This document shows positions 1 to 6,486 of a stretch of DNA of 6,486 bases, one piece after another (positions within the stretch are counted from its first letter, which is position 1; every line of letters begins with the position of its first letter). The stretch is taken from contig JAJZPP010000007.1 of assembly GCA_021811115.1 (NCBI GenBank), positions 1 to 6,486 on the forward strand, read 5' to 3'. Both the position numbers and the translations under genes were made by a program. This stretch comes from a bacterium (GTDB lineage: Bacteria > Chlamydiota > Chlamydiia > Chlamydiales > FEN-1388). The notes below the pieces were generated by a model. The model ran no database searches and was not told where the DNA came from. It saw only the letters and a list, made by a program, of their open reading frames with translations.

Positions 1-719
1 GAACCAGGTGGGGAAAGAACTTTGAACAAAGCCTTCTACGGGTCTCTAAAGAGGCAGGCTTACTCGAAGAGTATGTCCAACAGCAGCTCCAGGAACGGTT
101 TCAATTTCGAGAGTTCCATGGGGGTATTGTGGCCACTGCCACACCCAATTCCTCTCTCCATCCGTTTATCGTCTCTCGGTTGATCGATTTCCTCGTCACG
201 AAAGCGCAGTTCTGCCTCAGTCGAATGCAACTGGAGCGGGCGGCGGATGTCTTCTGTTCAGCGAGCGCTCAACCCAAGCAATTTTTTGCTGGAGCTGGGG
301 CGCTCTATGCAGAACCCCACTGTTTGACCGTCTTTCGAAGGGCTCCAGCACCCCTTTCTGAAAAGATGTGTGAGGCTGAAGAGGGGAGTTTTTCTTACCA
401 TTCATGGGAGATCGCATGGAGGAAGGCTGTCTGCAAAAAGTCGGCTCCACACCACTGGACAGATCTGTTCTCTTCGAACGAGCTCTCTTTCTACATCCCT
501 GCAGAGCCATTTACGATCTGTGGAACCAGCGATCGATTGTTGCGGGACCTTCCTCGAGCCGTCGAGAAATCACCCTCAGCCTTGCGGAGGTTTGTCCCGG
601 CGCTTCTTCAAGGAGGTCATGTTGTCGTCGATCTTTTGAGCGGCTATCAGATACCGATGCCTCTTGATGAGAGCTGTTTAGAAATTACGATCTCTCAATC
701 AGCCTCCACAGATCGTTAA
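1..719 (+). CDS. tilS: tRNA(Ile)-lysidine synthetase, C-terminal part (5' end outside window)
   Basis: TilS attaches lysine to the wobble cytidine (C34) of the CAU-anticodon tRNA-Ile in the cytoplasm, so that the tRNA reads AUA and is charged with isoleucine. The reading frame is open from the left edge (first full codon at base 3) to TAA at 717-719. The GTG at 129 is therefore an internal codon and the gene is cut by the window. The N-terminal PP-loop ATPase domain with its SGGxDS motif lies outside. What remains begins with a GKNFEQSLLRVSKEAG segment, followed by HPFIVSRLIDFLV...LSRMQLE, which fits the helical middle domain after the PP-loop. It ends with ALRRFVPALLQGGHVV, which resembles the TilS C-terminal pattern of a basic stretch, P-x-L, then a glycine turn and hydrophobic strand. 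The position directly upstream of a chlamydial-type ftsH on the same strand agrees with the known order tilS-ftsH. The call rests on weak motif similarity plus synteny, because the diagnostic domain is absent. Confidence 0.72.
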   Translation, partial: TRWGKNFEQSLLRVSKEAGLLEEYVQQQLQERFQFREFHGGIVATATPNSSLHPFIVSRLIDFLVTKAQFCLSRMQLERAADVFCSASAQPKQFFAGAGALYAEPHCLTVFRRAPAPLSEKMCEAEEGSFSYHSWEIAWRKAVCKKSAPHHWTDLFSSNELSFYIPAEPFTICGTSDRLLRDLPRAVEKSPSALRRFVPALLQGGHVVVDLLSGYQIPMPLDESCLEITISQSASTDR

Positions 720-865
720 AATTGGGAATTTATAAATGAATAACTCTCTCCTATGCTGATGATCTTTTTCGCATATGCCAACAATTTTTTGAGTAAGGAC
801 TTCGAAAGAAGATAATAACTACTGTAAATGAAAGCAAGAGATTGTTTGCTTCTTGTAGATATACC

Positions 866-889
866 CATTTCATGCATATCAACCCAAGG
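866..889 (-). repeat. short dispersed repeat, copy 1
   Basis: Read on the - strand this is CCTTG followed by GGTTGATATGCATGAAATG. The same 24 bases, with one difference (A for G at the fifth position), occur on the + strand at 4151-4174 in the other large spacer. The core contains the palindrome ATGCAT. Both copies lie outside genes and in opposite orientation. A 23-of-24 match between two spacers in 6.5 kb is far beyond chance, so this is a genuine repeat. Its family and function are not recognised. Confidence 0.75.
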
Positions 890-985
890 ATAGGCGAATC
901 TCAACAGGGGGCGCGAATTTGGACTAGCAGAAATTCTTCGAATCGGGTAGGATTCGGTAATTTGAGGGTGGATTTGTTGGTTTTG

Positions 986-1014
986 CTGCAAAAATCCTAA
1001 CATCCAGATATAAT
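986..1014 (+). promoter_or_regulatory. candidate housekeeping-sigma promoter for ftsH
   Basis: A perfect -10 hexamer TATAAT lies at 1009-1014 in AT-rich DNA. At 17-bp spacing the -35 position reads CTGCAA (986-991), which is a poor match. TTGCTG at 983-988 is closer to consensus but would need a 20-bp spacer. Transcription would start near 1021 and give a leader of about 30 nt before the ftsH ATG. The -10 box is strong and well placed. The -35 is weak, which is common in chlamydial promoters. Confidence 0.45.
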
Positions 1015-1043
1015 CCTTCACACATAACCATTTGATGTTTTTT

Positions 1044-1048
1044 AGGTG
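1044..1048 (+). promoter_or_regulatory. ribosome binding site that decides the ftsH start
   Basis: AGGTG lies three bases before the ATG at 1052 (AGG is five bases away). The alternative start, GTG at 1046, overlaps this site and has only T-rich sequence upstream. It is also directly preceded by an in-frame TAG at 1043-1045. ATG 1052 is therefore preferred. The choice changes the protein by only two residues. Confidence 0.5.
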
Positions 1049-1051
1049 TTC

Positions 1052-3796
1052 ATGAACGACGGCAAAAAGCCAGAGCAAGGAAAGGCGCTTGCACAGTCTC
1101 TTTTTTTTATCTTGTTGGGAGGCCTCTTTATTCTCATGATTCTCCAGGGAATCTTAGGAGAGAAAACGGCCCACATTTCCTTCAGTTACCAGCTGGAACA
1201 CCTTGTCAACCTGGATCTCATCCAGCCTGAGGAATCGAGGAAAACAGCCACCAATGCCAATCTCGTCACGTTCTCCGGCCGATTCCGAGAAGACAAGACT
1301 GAGGTTGGAAAACAACGGTTTCGCTACATCGAGCTGATCGAAGAGCAAAACTCCCTCAATCTCGAGCTGTCCCATGTGGAACAGGAGATGCAGCAGGAAC
1401 GGAAGCGCATTGAGAGCGCTGCAACCCTCTTTTTGACCTGTTCTGGCCTTCCTGTCCCACCCACCGGTTATGCCGTTTTCAGCGAGTACTTCGATACGCC
1501 AGACCATCAGAACAGAATTGTCATTTCAAATCTGCCTCTGACGGCCGCCCCGACCTACCTTTCCCTCCTCAATGATGAGGAGCATGGCATCCCAGACCAA
1601 CAGGTTGACAACCACTTACGAGCCTTATCATCCATTGTGGCAAGTCTTCGGTCCCCCCTCTTAGGTATTGGCGACGATGGGATGAAGAGAACGCTCCGAG
1701 ATGTGGATCAATCGCTCCAAAATGGACTCATGACCGATACGAGCGTCGAAAACCGCAGAACCGTTTTTGCTTCCTCACTGCGCAGTGTGGGTACCATTGT
1801 AGAGGCTCTTGATCAGGTTCAGGACCATGTTCGTCTCAAGGAACTCCGGAGTGTGCGCGACTATTCGAAGAGTCTTGATCAGTTTTCAGAGCTCTCGAAG
1901 AAAATCGATGAGAATACCCAACGGCTGGAGCGCGCTTATCCAGCTGTCGCCGATTATGTCTGGTTCTTCAATAACGAAGAGGTTTCTTCTCGCATGCTGG
2001 CCAAAGAGCCGCCCGATGTGTTCCATCAGTGGTTTGTGGCTGCCAAAGAGGAGTGGAACCTTTTTGACGCCAATAAGGGAGGGGTGTTCAAAGCCCCAGA
2101 CCAACCCTTGAACAAGGTTTTGGAAAAGACATTTAAGAGTGAAGAGCTTCCCGCCAATTACATCGGCTACCTCTTCAGCATCGCCCCGCTCCTGCTTGTC
2201 CTCTTTTTGCTCTACTTTGCCTTCTCACGCCAAGTGAAGGGGATGGGCGGCAATCCGCTCGATTTTGGCCGCTCTCCAGCCCGCCTCTATCCCAAGGGCA
2301 GCAACCCGATCACATTCAAAGATGTGGCGGGGATTGATGATGCTCTGGAGGAGCTGCAAGAGATTGTGGAATTCTTAAAGGCGCCCCAAAAATTTACATC
2401 GCTCGGGGGGCGCATCCCCAAAGGCGTCTTGTGCATTGGGCCTCCGGGCACAGGCAAGACACTGATTGCAAAAGCTGTCGCCGGCGAGGCCGATTGCCCA
2501 TTCTTCTCCATCTCTGGGTCCGACTTTGTCGAGATGTTTGTGGGTGTAGGCGCCAGCCGCATTCGCAAAATGTTTGAAGATGCCAAGCGGAATGCACCGT
2601 GCATCATCTTTATTGATGAGATCGATGCGGTAGGTCGCCACCGGGGCGCTGGCATAGGTGGAGGCCATGATGAGCGGGAGCAGACGCTCAACCAGCTCCT
2701 CGTGGAAATGGATGGATTTGACACCCAAGAGGGGATTATCATCATTGCTGCCACAAACCGGCCTGACGTGTTGGATAGGGCCCTGTTGCGTCCTGGGCGA
2801 TTTGACAGGCAGGTGATGCTCTCCTTACCCGACATTAAAGGTCGCTTTGAGATCCTGAAGCTGCATGCGCACAAGATTAAGCTAGATCCGGATGTTGACC
2901 TCATGGTGCTGGCCAAGAGCACACCTGGCTCCTCGGGTGCCGACTTAGCCAACATGCTCAATGAGGCGGCCCTGCTTGCAGCCCGGAAGAATCGTACTGC
3001 GGTCACGATGGATGAGATCTATGAGGCTCGCGATAAGGTGTTGTACGGGAAAGAGCGGCGTAACTTAGAGATGGATAAACAGGAGAAACGATCGACCGCC
3101 TTCCACGAATCTGGCCACGCGGTTGTTGGGGCGCATGTGGAGCATGTGGATCCAATCGATAAAGTCACCATTATCCCTCGGGGCTTTTCTCTTGGTTCGA
3201 CGATGGTGTTGCCGAAGAAGAACCGGGTGACCTATTGGAAAAAAGAGCTGCTTGATGAGCTCACATTCCTCATGGGTGGGCGTGCGGCTGAAGAGCTGTT
3301 TCTCAACGATATCTCCAACGGGGCGAAGAATGATATCGAGCGGGCAACCCATTTGGCCCGCAGCATGGTGTGCGAGTGGGGTATGAGCGATAAGCTTGGC
3401 ACCATGTCGTATGACGAGCGAACGGAGAATGGCCAGTACCTTGGTATTGGGAGCTACCGCGAGAAATTGTACTCTGATGTCACGGCAGAAGAGATCGATC
3501 ATGAGGTGCGAGAGCTTCTCGACACAGCGTATGAGCGTGCGAAGGGGATCATTACGGAGCATAAGGCGGTAGTGGAGCTCATGAGCAACATGCTCATGGA
3601 GTTTGAGACGCTGGATGCGGAAGATGTACAGAAGATCGTCAAGGGCGAGTGGCACATTGAGGATAAGCAAGAGAAGCTGAAAGCTTCGCTTGAGAAGAGC
3701 AAGAAGGCTGTTCCTCCTCCTGAGCCACCCACAGCTGTCTCTACGGCGTCGCAAGTCCCGCCGATTCCTCCCAAGGAGTTTATGGCGCAAGCTTAA
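1052..3796 (+). CDS. ftsH: ATP-dependent zinc metalloprotease FtsH
   Basis: FtsH is a hexameric AAA+ protease of the inner membrane that extracts and degrades misfolded membrane proteins and short-lived cytoplasmic regulators. Numbered from ATG 1052 (914 residues): membrane helix 1 at about 16-35, a long extracytoplasmic segment at about 36-370 with a probable coiled coil at 95-122, and membrane helix 2 at about 371-391. The AAA+ module has Walker A GPPGTGKT from 463, the pore loop MFVGVG with Phe496, Walker B IIFIDEID with Asp522 and Glu523, and the RPGRFDR box at 580-586 with arginine fingers 583 and 586. The peptidase has the zinc site HESGH at 685-689 and the probable third ligand Asp761 in AKNDIERAT. 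The tail from 884 is rich in Lys and Pro. All catalytic residues are present, so the enzyme should be active. Escherichia coli FtsH is about 644 residues; most of the difference is the extracytoplasmic segment, as in chlamydial FtsH. The gene follows tilS on the same strand, probably with its own promoter, and faces pnp. Confidence 0.97.
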   Translation: MNDGKKPEQGKALAQSLFFILLGGLFILMILQGILGEKTAHISFSYQLEHLVNLDLIQPEESRKTATNANLVTFSGRFREDKTEVGKQRFRYIELIEEQNSLNLELSHVEQEMQQERKRIESAATLFLTCSGLPVPPTGYAVFSEYFDTPDHQNRIVISNLPLTAAPTYLSLLNDEEHGIPDQQVDNHLRALSSIVASLRSPLLGIGDDGMKRTLRDVDQSLQNGLMTDTSVENRRTVFASSLRSVGTIVEALDQVQDHVRLKELRSVRDYSKSLDQFSELSKKIDENTQRLERAYPAVADYVWFFNNEEVSSRMLAKEPPDVFHQWFVAAKEEWNLFDANKGGVFKAPDQPLNKVLEKTFKSEELPANYIGYLFSIAPLLLVLFLLYFAFSRQVKGMGGNPLDFGRSPARLYPKGSNPITFKDVAGIDDALEELQEIVEFLKAPQKFTSLGGRIPKGVLCIGPPGTGKTLIAKAVAGEADCPFFSISGSDFVEMFVGVGASRIRKMFEDAKRNAPCIIFIDEIDAVGRHRGAGIGGGHDEREQTLNQLLVEMDGFDTQEGIIIIAATNRPDVLDRALLRPGRFDRQVMLSLPDIKGRFEILKLHAHKIKLDPDVDLMVLAKSTPGSSGADLANMLNEAALLAARKNRTAVTMDEIYEARDKVLYGKERRNLEMDKQEKRSTAFHESGHAVVGAHVEHVDPIDKVTIIPRGFSLGSTMVLPKKNRVTYWKKELLDELTFLMGGRAAEELFLNDISNGAKNDIERATHLARSMVCEWGMSDKLGTMSYDERTENGQYLGIGSYREKLYSDVTAEEIDHEVRELLDTAYERAKGIITEHKAVVELMSNMLMEFETLDAEDVQKIVKGEWHIEDKQEKLKASLEKSKKAVPPPEPPTAVSTASQVPPIPPKEFMAQA

Positions 3797-3826
3797 AGAG
3801 ACTCTTGCAAGAGTCTCTGAAGTTTT
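3797..3826 (+). terminator. perfect 22-bp palindrome right after ftsH, possible terminator
   Basis: The 22 bases at 3797-3818 are a perfect palindrome (half AGAGACTCTTG) starting on the base after the ftsH stop codon. In RNA it would form a stem of about nine pairs with a TGCA loop. Only a short TTTT (3823-3826) follows, four bases after the stem. As an intrinsic terminator it is therefore weak, but it could protect the ftsH mRNA 3' end. Perfect symmetry could also mark a protein-binding site. Confidence 0.45.
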
Positions 3827-3856
3827 GAATGGGAAGCCTGTATCGAGTGTGACGGA

Positions 3857-3886
3857 GCGCTCCTGTTTTGAGCAGGGCGCCCTTTT
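3857..3886 (+). terminator. candidate intrinsic terminator downstream of ftsH
   Basis: GCGC (3857-3860) and CCTG (3862-3865) pair with CAGG (3873-3876) and GCGC (3877-3880). This gives a G+C-rich stem of eight pairs with one bulged T (3861) and a seven-base loop. CC and then TTTT (3883-3886) follow. It is the best intrinsic terminator shape for ftsH, about 60 bases after the stop, although the T-tract is short. Confidence 0.5.
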
Positions 3887-4006
3887 CGACAAGATCGGCT
3901 AAATCGCGTGTCGCCGTCGCTCTCGTTGTTTTTGTGATAGCAATATACTTTTCCGCTAAATTCCCCTGTTTTGTCTAGATGAGCTTCCAGTTAATTCCTG
4001 TACAAC

Positions 4007-4140
4007 TCATCAGCGCAGAGGCTAGCGCCAGAAGAGAGGCGCAGAGTACGCAGAGAAAATGGCTAAATATTAAGGCGAAGCTCTTATAAATCTCTGCGTT
4101 CTCTGCGCCTCTCTTCTGGCGCTAGCCTCTGCGCTGATGA
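4007..4140. repeat. long inverted repeat, 50-bp arms, 34-bp centre
   Basis: The arms 4007-4056 and 4091-4140 are reverse complements at 49 of 50 positions (the one mismatch is T4047 against T4100). The centre at 4057-4090 is AT-rich. Within each arm the octamer [GA]CGCAGAG recurs three times (4013, 4039, 4048 in the left arm), so the element has inner direct repeats as well. Neither flank shows a clear target-site duplication, and no transposase is encoded. The layout fits a miniature inverted-repeat element or a dispersed intergenic palindromic repeat. RNA from either strand would fold into a very stable hairpin, so it could separate the convergent ftsH and pnp transcripts. The flanks lack the downstream T-tract of a classical terminator in either direction. 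Confidence 0.9.
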
Positions 4141-4150
4141 AAAGAAAAAA

Positions 4151-4174
4151 CCTTAGGTTGATATGCATGAAATG
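4151..4174 (+). repeat. short dispersed repeat, copy 2
   Basis: This is CCTTA followed by GGTTGATATGCATGAAATG, matching copy 1 (866-889, - strand) at 23 of 24 positions. It starts ten bases after the right end of the long inverted repeat and lies 44 bases from the pnp stop codon. Outside the 24 bases the two copies diverge quickly, so they are either short independent units or remnants of a larger decayed element. Confidence 0.75.
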
Positions 4175-4218
4175 AGGGGAACATTTTTGGACGAGTTCGG
4201 ATATCTCCCCCTACTTTG

Positions 4219-6342
4219 TCATACCCCAGGATGCGCCTGTTGTCTGAGAATGGCTCTACGGGAGAGCTTTAACTGGCCTCGGTCATTGATATCGGAGCAT
4301 AGAACCGTCAACATGGTCTCGCCAACTCGAATATTCTTCTCCTTGGCATACTCGTGGATGTCCTCAATGCGGTGAACATCAAGCTCAGAGATGTGGCACA
4401 GCCCCTCTTTGCCAGGAAGGATCTCGATGAAGAGACCAAAGGGCATGATTGACGTGACCTTGCCCGTGTATGTTTTGCCAATCTCCGCTTCAACGGTAAG
4501 GCCATGAATGATCGCCTTGGCCTTCTCAAGATTCTCAGCAGAGTTGCTCGATAAGCTGACAAGACCGCTATCATCGATATTAACATCAACACCAGTCTCT
4601 TCAACGATGGCACGGATTTGCTTGCCGCCCGGGCCGATCACAATACCAATTTTACTTGGCTTGATTTGCATCGTTTCAATGCGCGGCGCATACATAGACA
4701 TAGGCTTAGGGCGTGGGCAGACTTCCAGCATCTTGTTCAAGATGTGAATGCGCCCCTCCTTGGCCTGTTCCAGCGCGTGGCGCATAATATCGATCGTGAT
4801 GCCCTCTACTTTGATATCCATTTGGAAGGCGGTGATGCCCGATTGGTCGCCAGTGACTTTAAAATCCATGTCGCCGAGCGCATCTTCGACACCAAGGATG
4901 TCGGAGAGGATTTCGAACCGATCATGCTCCAACAAAAGCCCCATGGCGATACCTGAGACAGGCCGTTTAATGGGAACGCCCGCCTCCATGAGGGCGAGGC
5001 ATCCGCCGCATACTGAGGCCATCGATGAGGAGCCGTTGGATTCTGTAATATTGGATTCAAGCCGTATCGTGTAGGGGAAGTCGTCCTTTGAGGGAAGCGT
5101 GGCGAGGAGGGCCCGTTCGGCCAGTTTCCCATGGCCCACCTCACGACGACCTGGAGGGCCGACGCGGCCCACTTCGCCAACCGAGAATGGGGGGAAGAAG
5201 TACTGCATGTAGAACCGCTGGTTGCCTTCACCATGGAGGTCTTCAAACCGTTGGGCCATCTGTGCACCACCAAGGACGCACACCGCAATGGTTTGGGTTT
5301 CACCACGGGTGAAGAGGGAGGAGCCGTGGGCGCGTGGAAGAATGCCCTGCTCGATGAAAATGGGTCGTATCTCCTTCGTGGAGCGGCCATCGTATCGAAC
5401 CTTGGTGTCGAAAATGGACTTGCGCATGAAATTGGAAGAGACAAGCTCTGCTGCCCGTTTGACATCCAGAGAGGCGTGTGGGGTGGGAAGCGTTTCCGCG
5501 GTCAGTTCCGCGATGACGGTGGCACGCCCCTTGGCAAGTTCTTGGTCTCGTGCTTTCTTGTTGGGAATTTTGGACGCCGTGAGGAGTACGGGAGTTAGCC
5601 TCTCTTCGACGAGAGTGATCAAGGAGGGATCGATCTCTTTGATAGTATCAAGCCGTTTGGGCTTGCCATGGGCCTCTTGCCACGCCTTGAGGCAATGACA
5701 GATTTTTTTTATCGCATCGTGCCCTGTAGCAATGGCTTGGAGCACCTGTTCCTCTGTTAAGAAATTGCAGTGGCCCTCAATCATCAAGACAGCCTCTTCC
5801 GTTCCAGCCAGGACAAGATCCAGCTGGGAAGATTTGAGCTCATTGACCGATGGGTTGACCACGAAATTGCCATTGACAAGGCCTACTCGAACGGCTCCAA
5901 GCGGTTTGACGAGGGGGATGTCTGAGAGGCAGAGAGCAGCGGATGCGGCGCAAATGGCAAGCACATCGGGGCTGTTTTCTCCATCATAGGAGAAGACATA
6001 GGAGAGGAGCTGGATCTCGTGGAAGAATCCTTCCTTAATCATTGGTCGGATCGGGCGGTCAATGAAGCGGGAGACGAGCGTCTCTCGTTCGGAGGGCTTT
6101 CCTTCCCGCTTTATAAAGCCGGAGACCGTTTTTCCCACAGAGGAGAATTTCTCTTGGTAATCGACTCGTAAGGGGAGGAAATCCACATCGGGGAGTGGTT
6201 CTGGTGAGGAACAGGCGGTGGAGAGCACAATCGTATCGCCGCATCGAACGACAACGGCGCCATTGGCTTGTCGGGCCACTTTTCCAGATTCAAAGAGTAT
6301 TTCTTTGCCTGCAAATGAGACAGAGGTGTGAAAAGGCTTCAT
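4219..6342 (-). CDS. pnp: polyribonucleotide nucleotidyltransferase (PNPase)
   Basis: PNPase degrades RNA 3' to 5' by phosphorolysis, releasing nucleoside diphosphates, and acts as a trimer in the cytoplasm in mRNA turnover. The 707 residues have normal family length and order: first RNase PH-like domain (about 10-145), helical linker (about 230-310), second RNase PH-like domain (about 315-530), KH (about 555-612) and S1 (about 620-695). Visible motifs are FIKREGKPSERETLVSRFID (76-95, near the RNA channel), FFPPFSVGE and RREVGHGKLAERA (399-411), phosphate-binding ESNGSSS (434-440), and the active-site stretch EDALGDMDFK with Asp487, Asp493 and Lys495. The KH loop IGPGGK is at 569-574. ATG 6342 is supported by GGAG (6352-6349) six bases upstream and by a normal N-terminus. 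It lies downstream of rpsO on the same strand with a terminator between. A poor TTGTCA at 6391-6386 could be a -35 box, but no good -10 follows. In E. coli the pnp leader is cut by RNase III for autoregulation; no comparable long hairpin is evident here. Confidence 0.97.
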   Translation of the reverse strand: MKPFHTSVSFAGKEILFESGKVARQANGAVVVRCGDTIVLSTACSSPEPLPDVDFLPLRVDYQEKFSSVGKTVSGFIKREGKPSERETLVSRFIDRPIRPMIKEGFFHEIQLLSYVFSYDGENSPDVLAICAASAALCLSDIPLVKPLGAVRVGLVNGNFVVNPSVNELKSSQLDLVLAGTEEAVLMIEGHCNFLTEEQVLQAIATGHDAIKKICHCLKAWQEAHGKPKRLDTIKEIDPSLITLVEERLTPVLLTASKIPNKKARDQELAKGRATVIAELTAETLPTPHASLDVKRAAELVSSNFMRKSIFDTKVRYDGRSTKEIRPIFIEQGILPRAHGSSLFTRGETQTIAVCVLGGAQMAQRFEDLHGEGNQRFYMQYFFPPFSVGEVGRVGPPGRREVGHGKLAERALLATLPSKDDFPYTIRLESNITESNGSSSMASVCGGCLALMEAGVPIKRPVSGIAMGLLLEHDRFEILSDILGVEDALGDMDFKVTGDQSGITAFQMDIKVEGITIDIMRHALEQAKEGRIHILNKMLEVCPRPKPMSMYAPRIETMQIKPSKIGIVIGPGGKQIRAIVEETGVDVNIDDSGLVSLSSNSAENLEKAKAIIHGLTVEAEIGKTYTGKVTSIMPFGLFIEILPGKEGLCHISELDVHRIEDIHEYAKEKNIRVGETMLTVLCSDINDRGQLKLSRRAILRQQAHPGV

Positions 6343-6403
6343 AAGAGACTCCAGAGATAGGTATGACGTAACGACTCCATGTCATTGACAAGGAGGGGAG
6401 AGG

Positions 6404-6444
6404 AAAAAAATGGGAAAGGTGCACGACATAAGACGTCATGCACC
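6404..6444 (-). terminator. intrinsic terminator between rpsO and pnp
   Basis: On the - strand, GGTGCATGAC (6444-6435) pairs with GTCGTGCACC (6427-6418) over ten pairs, including one G-U, around a seven-base loop. TTTCCCA and seven T (6410-6404) follow. The hairpin begins 26 bases after the rpsO stop. This is the clearest terminator in the window. It is placed like the terminator in the E. coli rpsO-pnp spacer, where read-through supplies part of the pnp message. Confidence 0.8.
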
Positions 6445-6470
6445 GAAATCAAAAACATAGGCACCTTCAC

Positions 6471-6486
6471 TTAGCGACGAAGATTG
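6471..6486 (-). CDS. rpsO: ribosomal protein S15, last codons only (5' end outside window)
   Basis: Only five codons are visible on the - strand, reading N-L-R-R-stop with TAA at 6473-6471. S15 proteins typically end in a GLRR- or GLRK-like sequence, and rpsO is the usual gene directly upstream of pnp. S15 binds 16S rRNA in the small subunit. The identification rests on this ending, the position and the terminator that follows; the fragment is too short to prove it. Confidence 0.6.

Larger units (their letters stand above)
720..1045. other. AT-rich spacer between tilS and ftsH
   Basis: No convincing gene is seen in this stretch of about 326 bases, which is visibly richer in A+T than the genes on either side. 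It holds a perfect TATAAT at 1009-1014 that probably serves ftsH, one copy of a short dispersed repeat (866-889, read on the - strand), and a small hairpin (CGAATC 939-944 with GATTCG 951-956, six-base loop, no T-tract). No clear intrinsic terminator follows tilS, so some read-through into ftsH is possible. A 120-codon - strand frame (716-1078) spans the spacer and runs into the ftsH start. I do not accept it as a gene. Confidence 0.6.
3797..4218. other. gene-free spacer between convergent ftsH and pnp
   Basis: About 420 bases separate the two stop codons. I see no supported gene. The stretch holds two hairpins downstream of ftsH, then about 120 bases without recognisable structure (3887-4006), a long inverted repeat (4007-4140), an A/T tract (4140-4150) and a dispersed 24-bp repeat (4151-4174). 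On the - strand, pnp transcripts would meet GGTTTTTTCTTTT (4152-4140) about 65 bases after the pnp stop. The stem in front of it (AACCT/AGGTT) is too small to be a good terminator, so pnp transcripts probably run into the large inverted repeat. Confidence 0.6.

Noticed and set aside
129..131. GTG as the start of the first gene
   Set aside because: The frame is open back to the window edge with TilS-like sequence before it, so the GTG is an internal valine codon.
939..956. Small hairpin CGAATC/GATTCG as a tilS terminator
   Set aside because: It is only six pairs, has no T-tract, and lies over 200 bases after the stop codon.
716..1078. 120-codon open frame on the - strand across the tilS-ftsH spacer
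   Set aside because: Its start codon lies inside ftsH, it has no recognisable domain, part of it is the dispersed repeat, and AT-rich chance translation explains its Tyr-, Leu- and Ser-rich makeup. Conservation in relatives would be needed to accept it.
2287..3006. 239-codon open frame on the - strand opposite the FtsH AAA+ domain
   Set aside because: It is a shadow frame; the + strand carries an unmistakable conserved protein over the same bases.
3065..3892. 275-codon open frame on the - strand opposite the 3' part of ftsH
   Set aside because: It is a shadow of the ftsH peptidase domain, with an Arg/Leu-rich product of no known family.
3690..3902. 70-codon + strand frame running past the ftsH stop
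   Set aside because: It starts inside ftsH in another frame and its second half is the terminator region. The Arg-rich start is typical of a shadow frame.
4007..4140. CRISPR-like array or classical rho-independent terminator
   Set aside because: There are only two copies, in inverted rather than direct order, and no spacers. In neither direction does a T-tract follow the stem.
4163..4375. 70-codon + strand frame beginning in repeat copy 2
   Set aside because: Most of it lies opposite the 3' end of pnp, and its start is inside the dispersed repeat.
4806..5465. 219-codon - strand frame inside pnp
   Set aside because: It is an alternate frame of the conserved PNPase catalytic domain, low in complexity and without any known motif.

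Overview
The window looks like a chromosomal housekeeping segment from a member of the Chlamydiae, probably an environmental (Chlamydia-like) lineage rather than a classical Chlamydia. Three things support this. The gene order is tilS - ftsH, facing pnp - rpsO, which from memory matches the order in Chlamydia (CT840-CT843 in C. trachomatis). The FtsH is very long (about 914 residues), with an enlarged segment between its two membrane helices, as in chlamydial FtsH. The tilS fragment also fits a chlamydial-type TilS. By eye the genes are near half G+C, which is higher than in most chlamydiae described, so the exact lineage is left open.

Layout from left to right: the 3' part of tilS (tRNA-Ile lysidine synthetase, + strand, cut by the left edge). 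Next is an AT-rich spacer of about 330 bp that holds a probable ftsH promoter and one copy of a short dispersed repeat. Then comes ftsH (+ strand), a complete membrane-anchored AAA+ zinc protease. After it lies a gene-free spacer of about 420 bp between convergent genes. That spacer contains two hairpins just after ftsH, a near-perfect inverted repeat with 50-bp arms, and a second copy of the dispersed repeat. The - strand side follows: a complete pnp (polynucleotide phosphorylase), preceded by a hairpin-plus-T-tract terminator and the last codons of what is very probably rpsO (ribosomal protein S15), cut by the right edge.

Functionally the genes belong to tRNA maturation (TilS), membrane protein quality control (FtsH), RNA turnover (PNPase) and the ribosome (S15). 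The rpsO-terminator-pnp arrangement resembles the well-known bacterial rpsO-pnp operon. No CRISPR array, transposase, tRNA, rRNA or new multi-gene system is visible. The items most worth a second look are non-coding: the 50-bp-arm inverted repeat between ftsH and pnp, and the 24-bp repeat found in both spacers.
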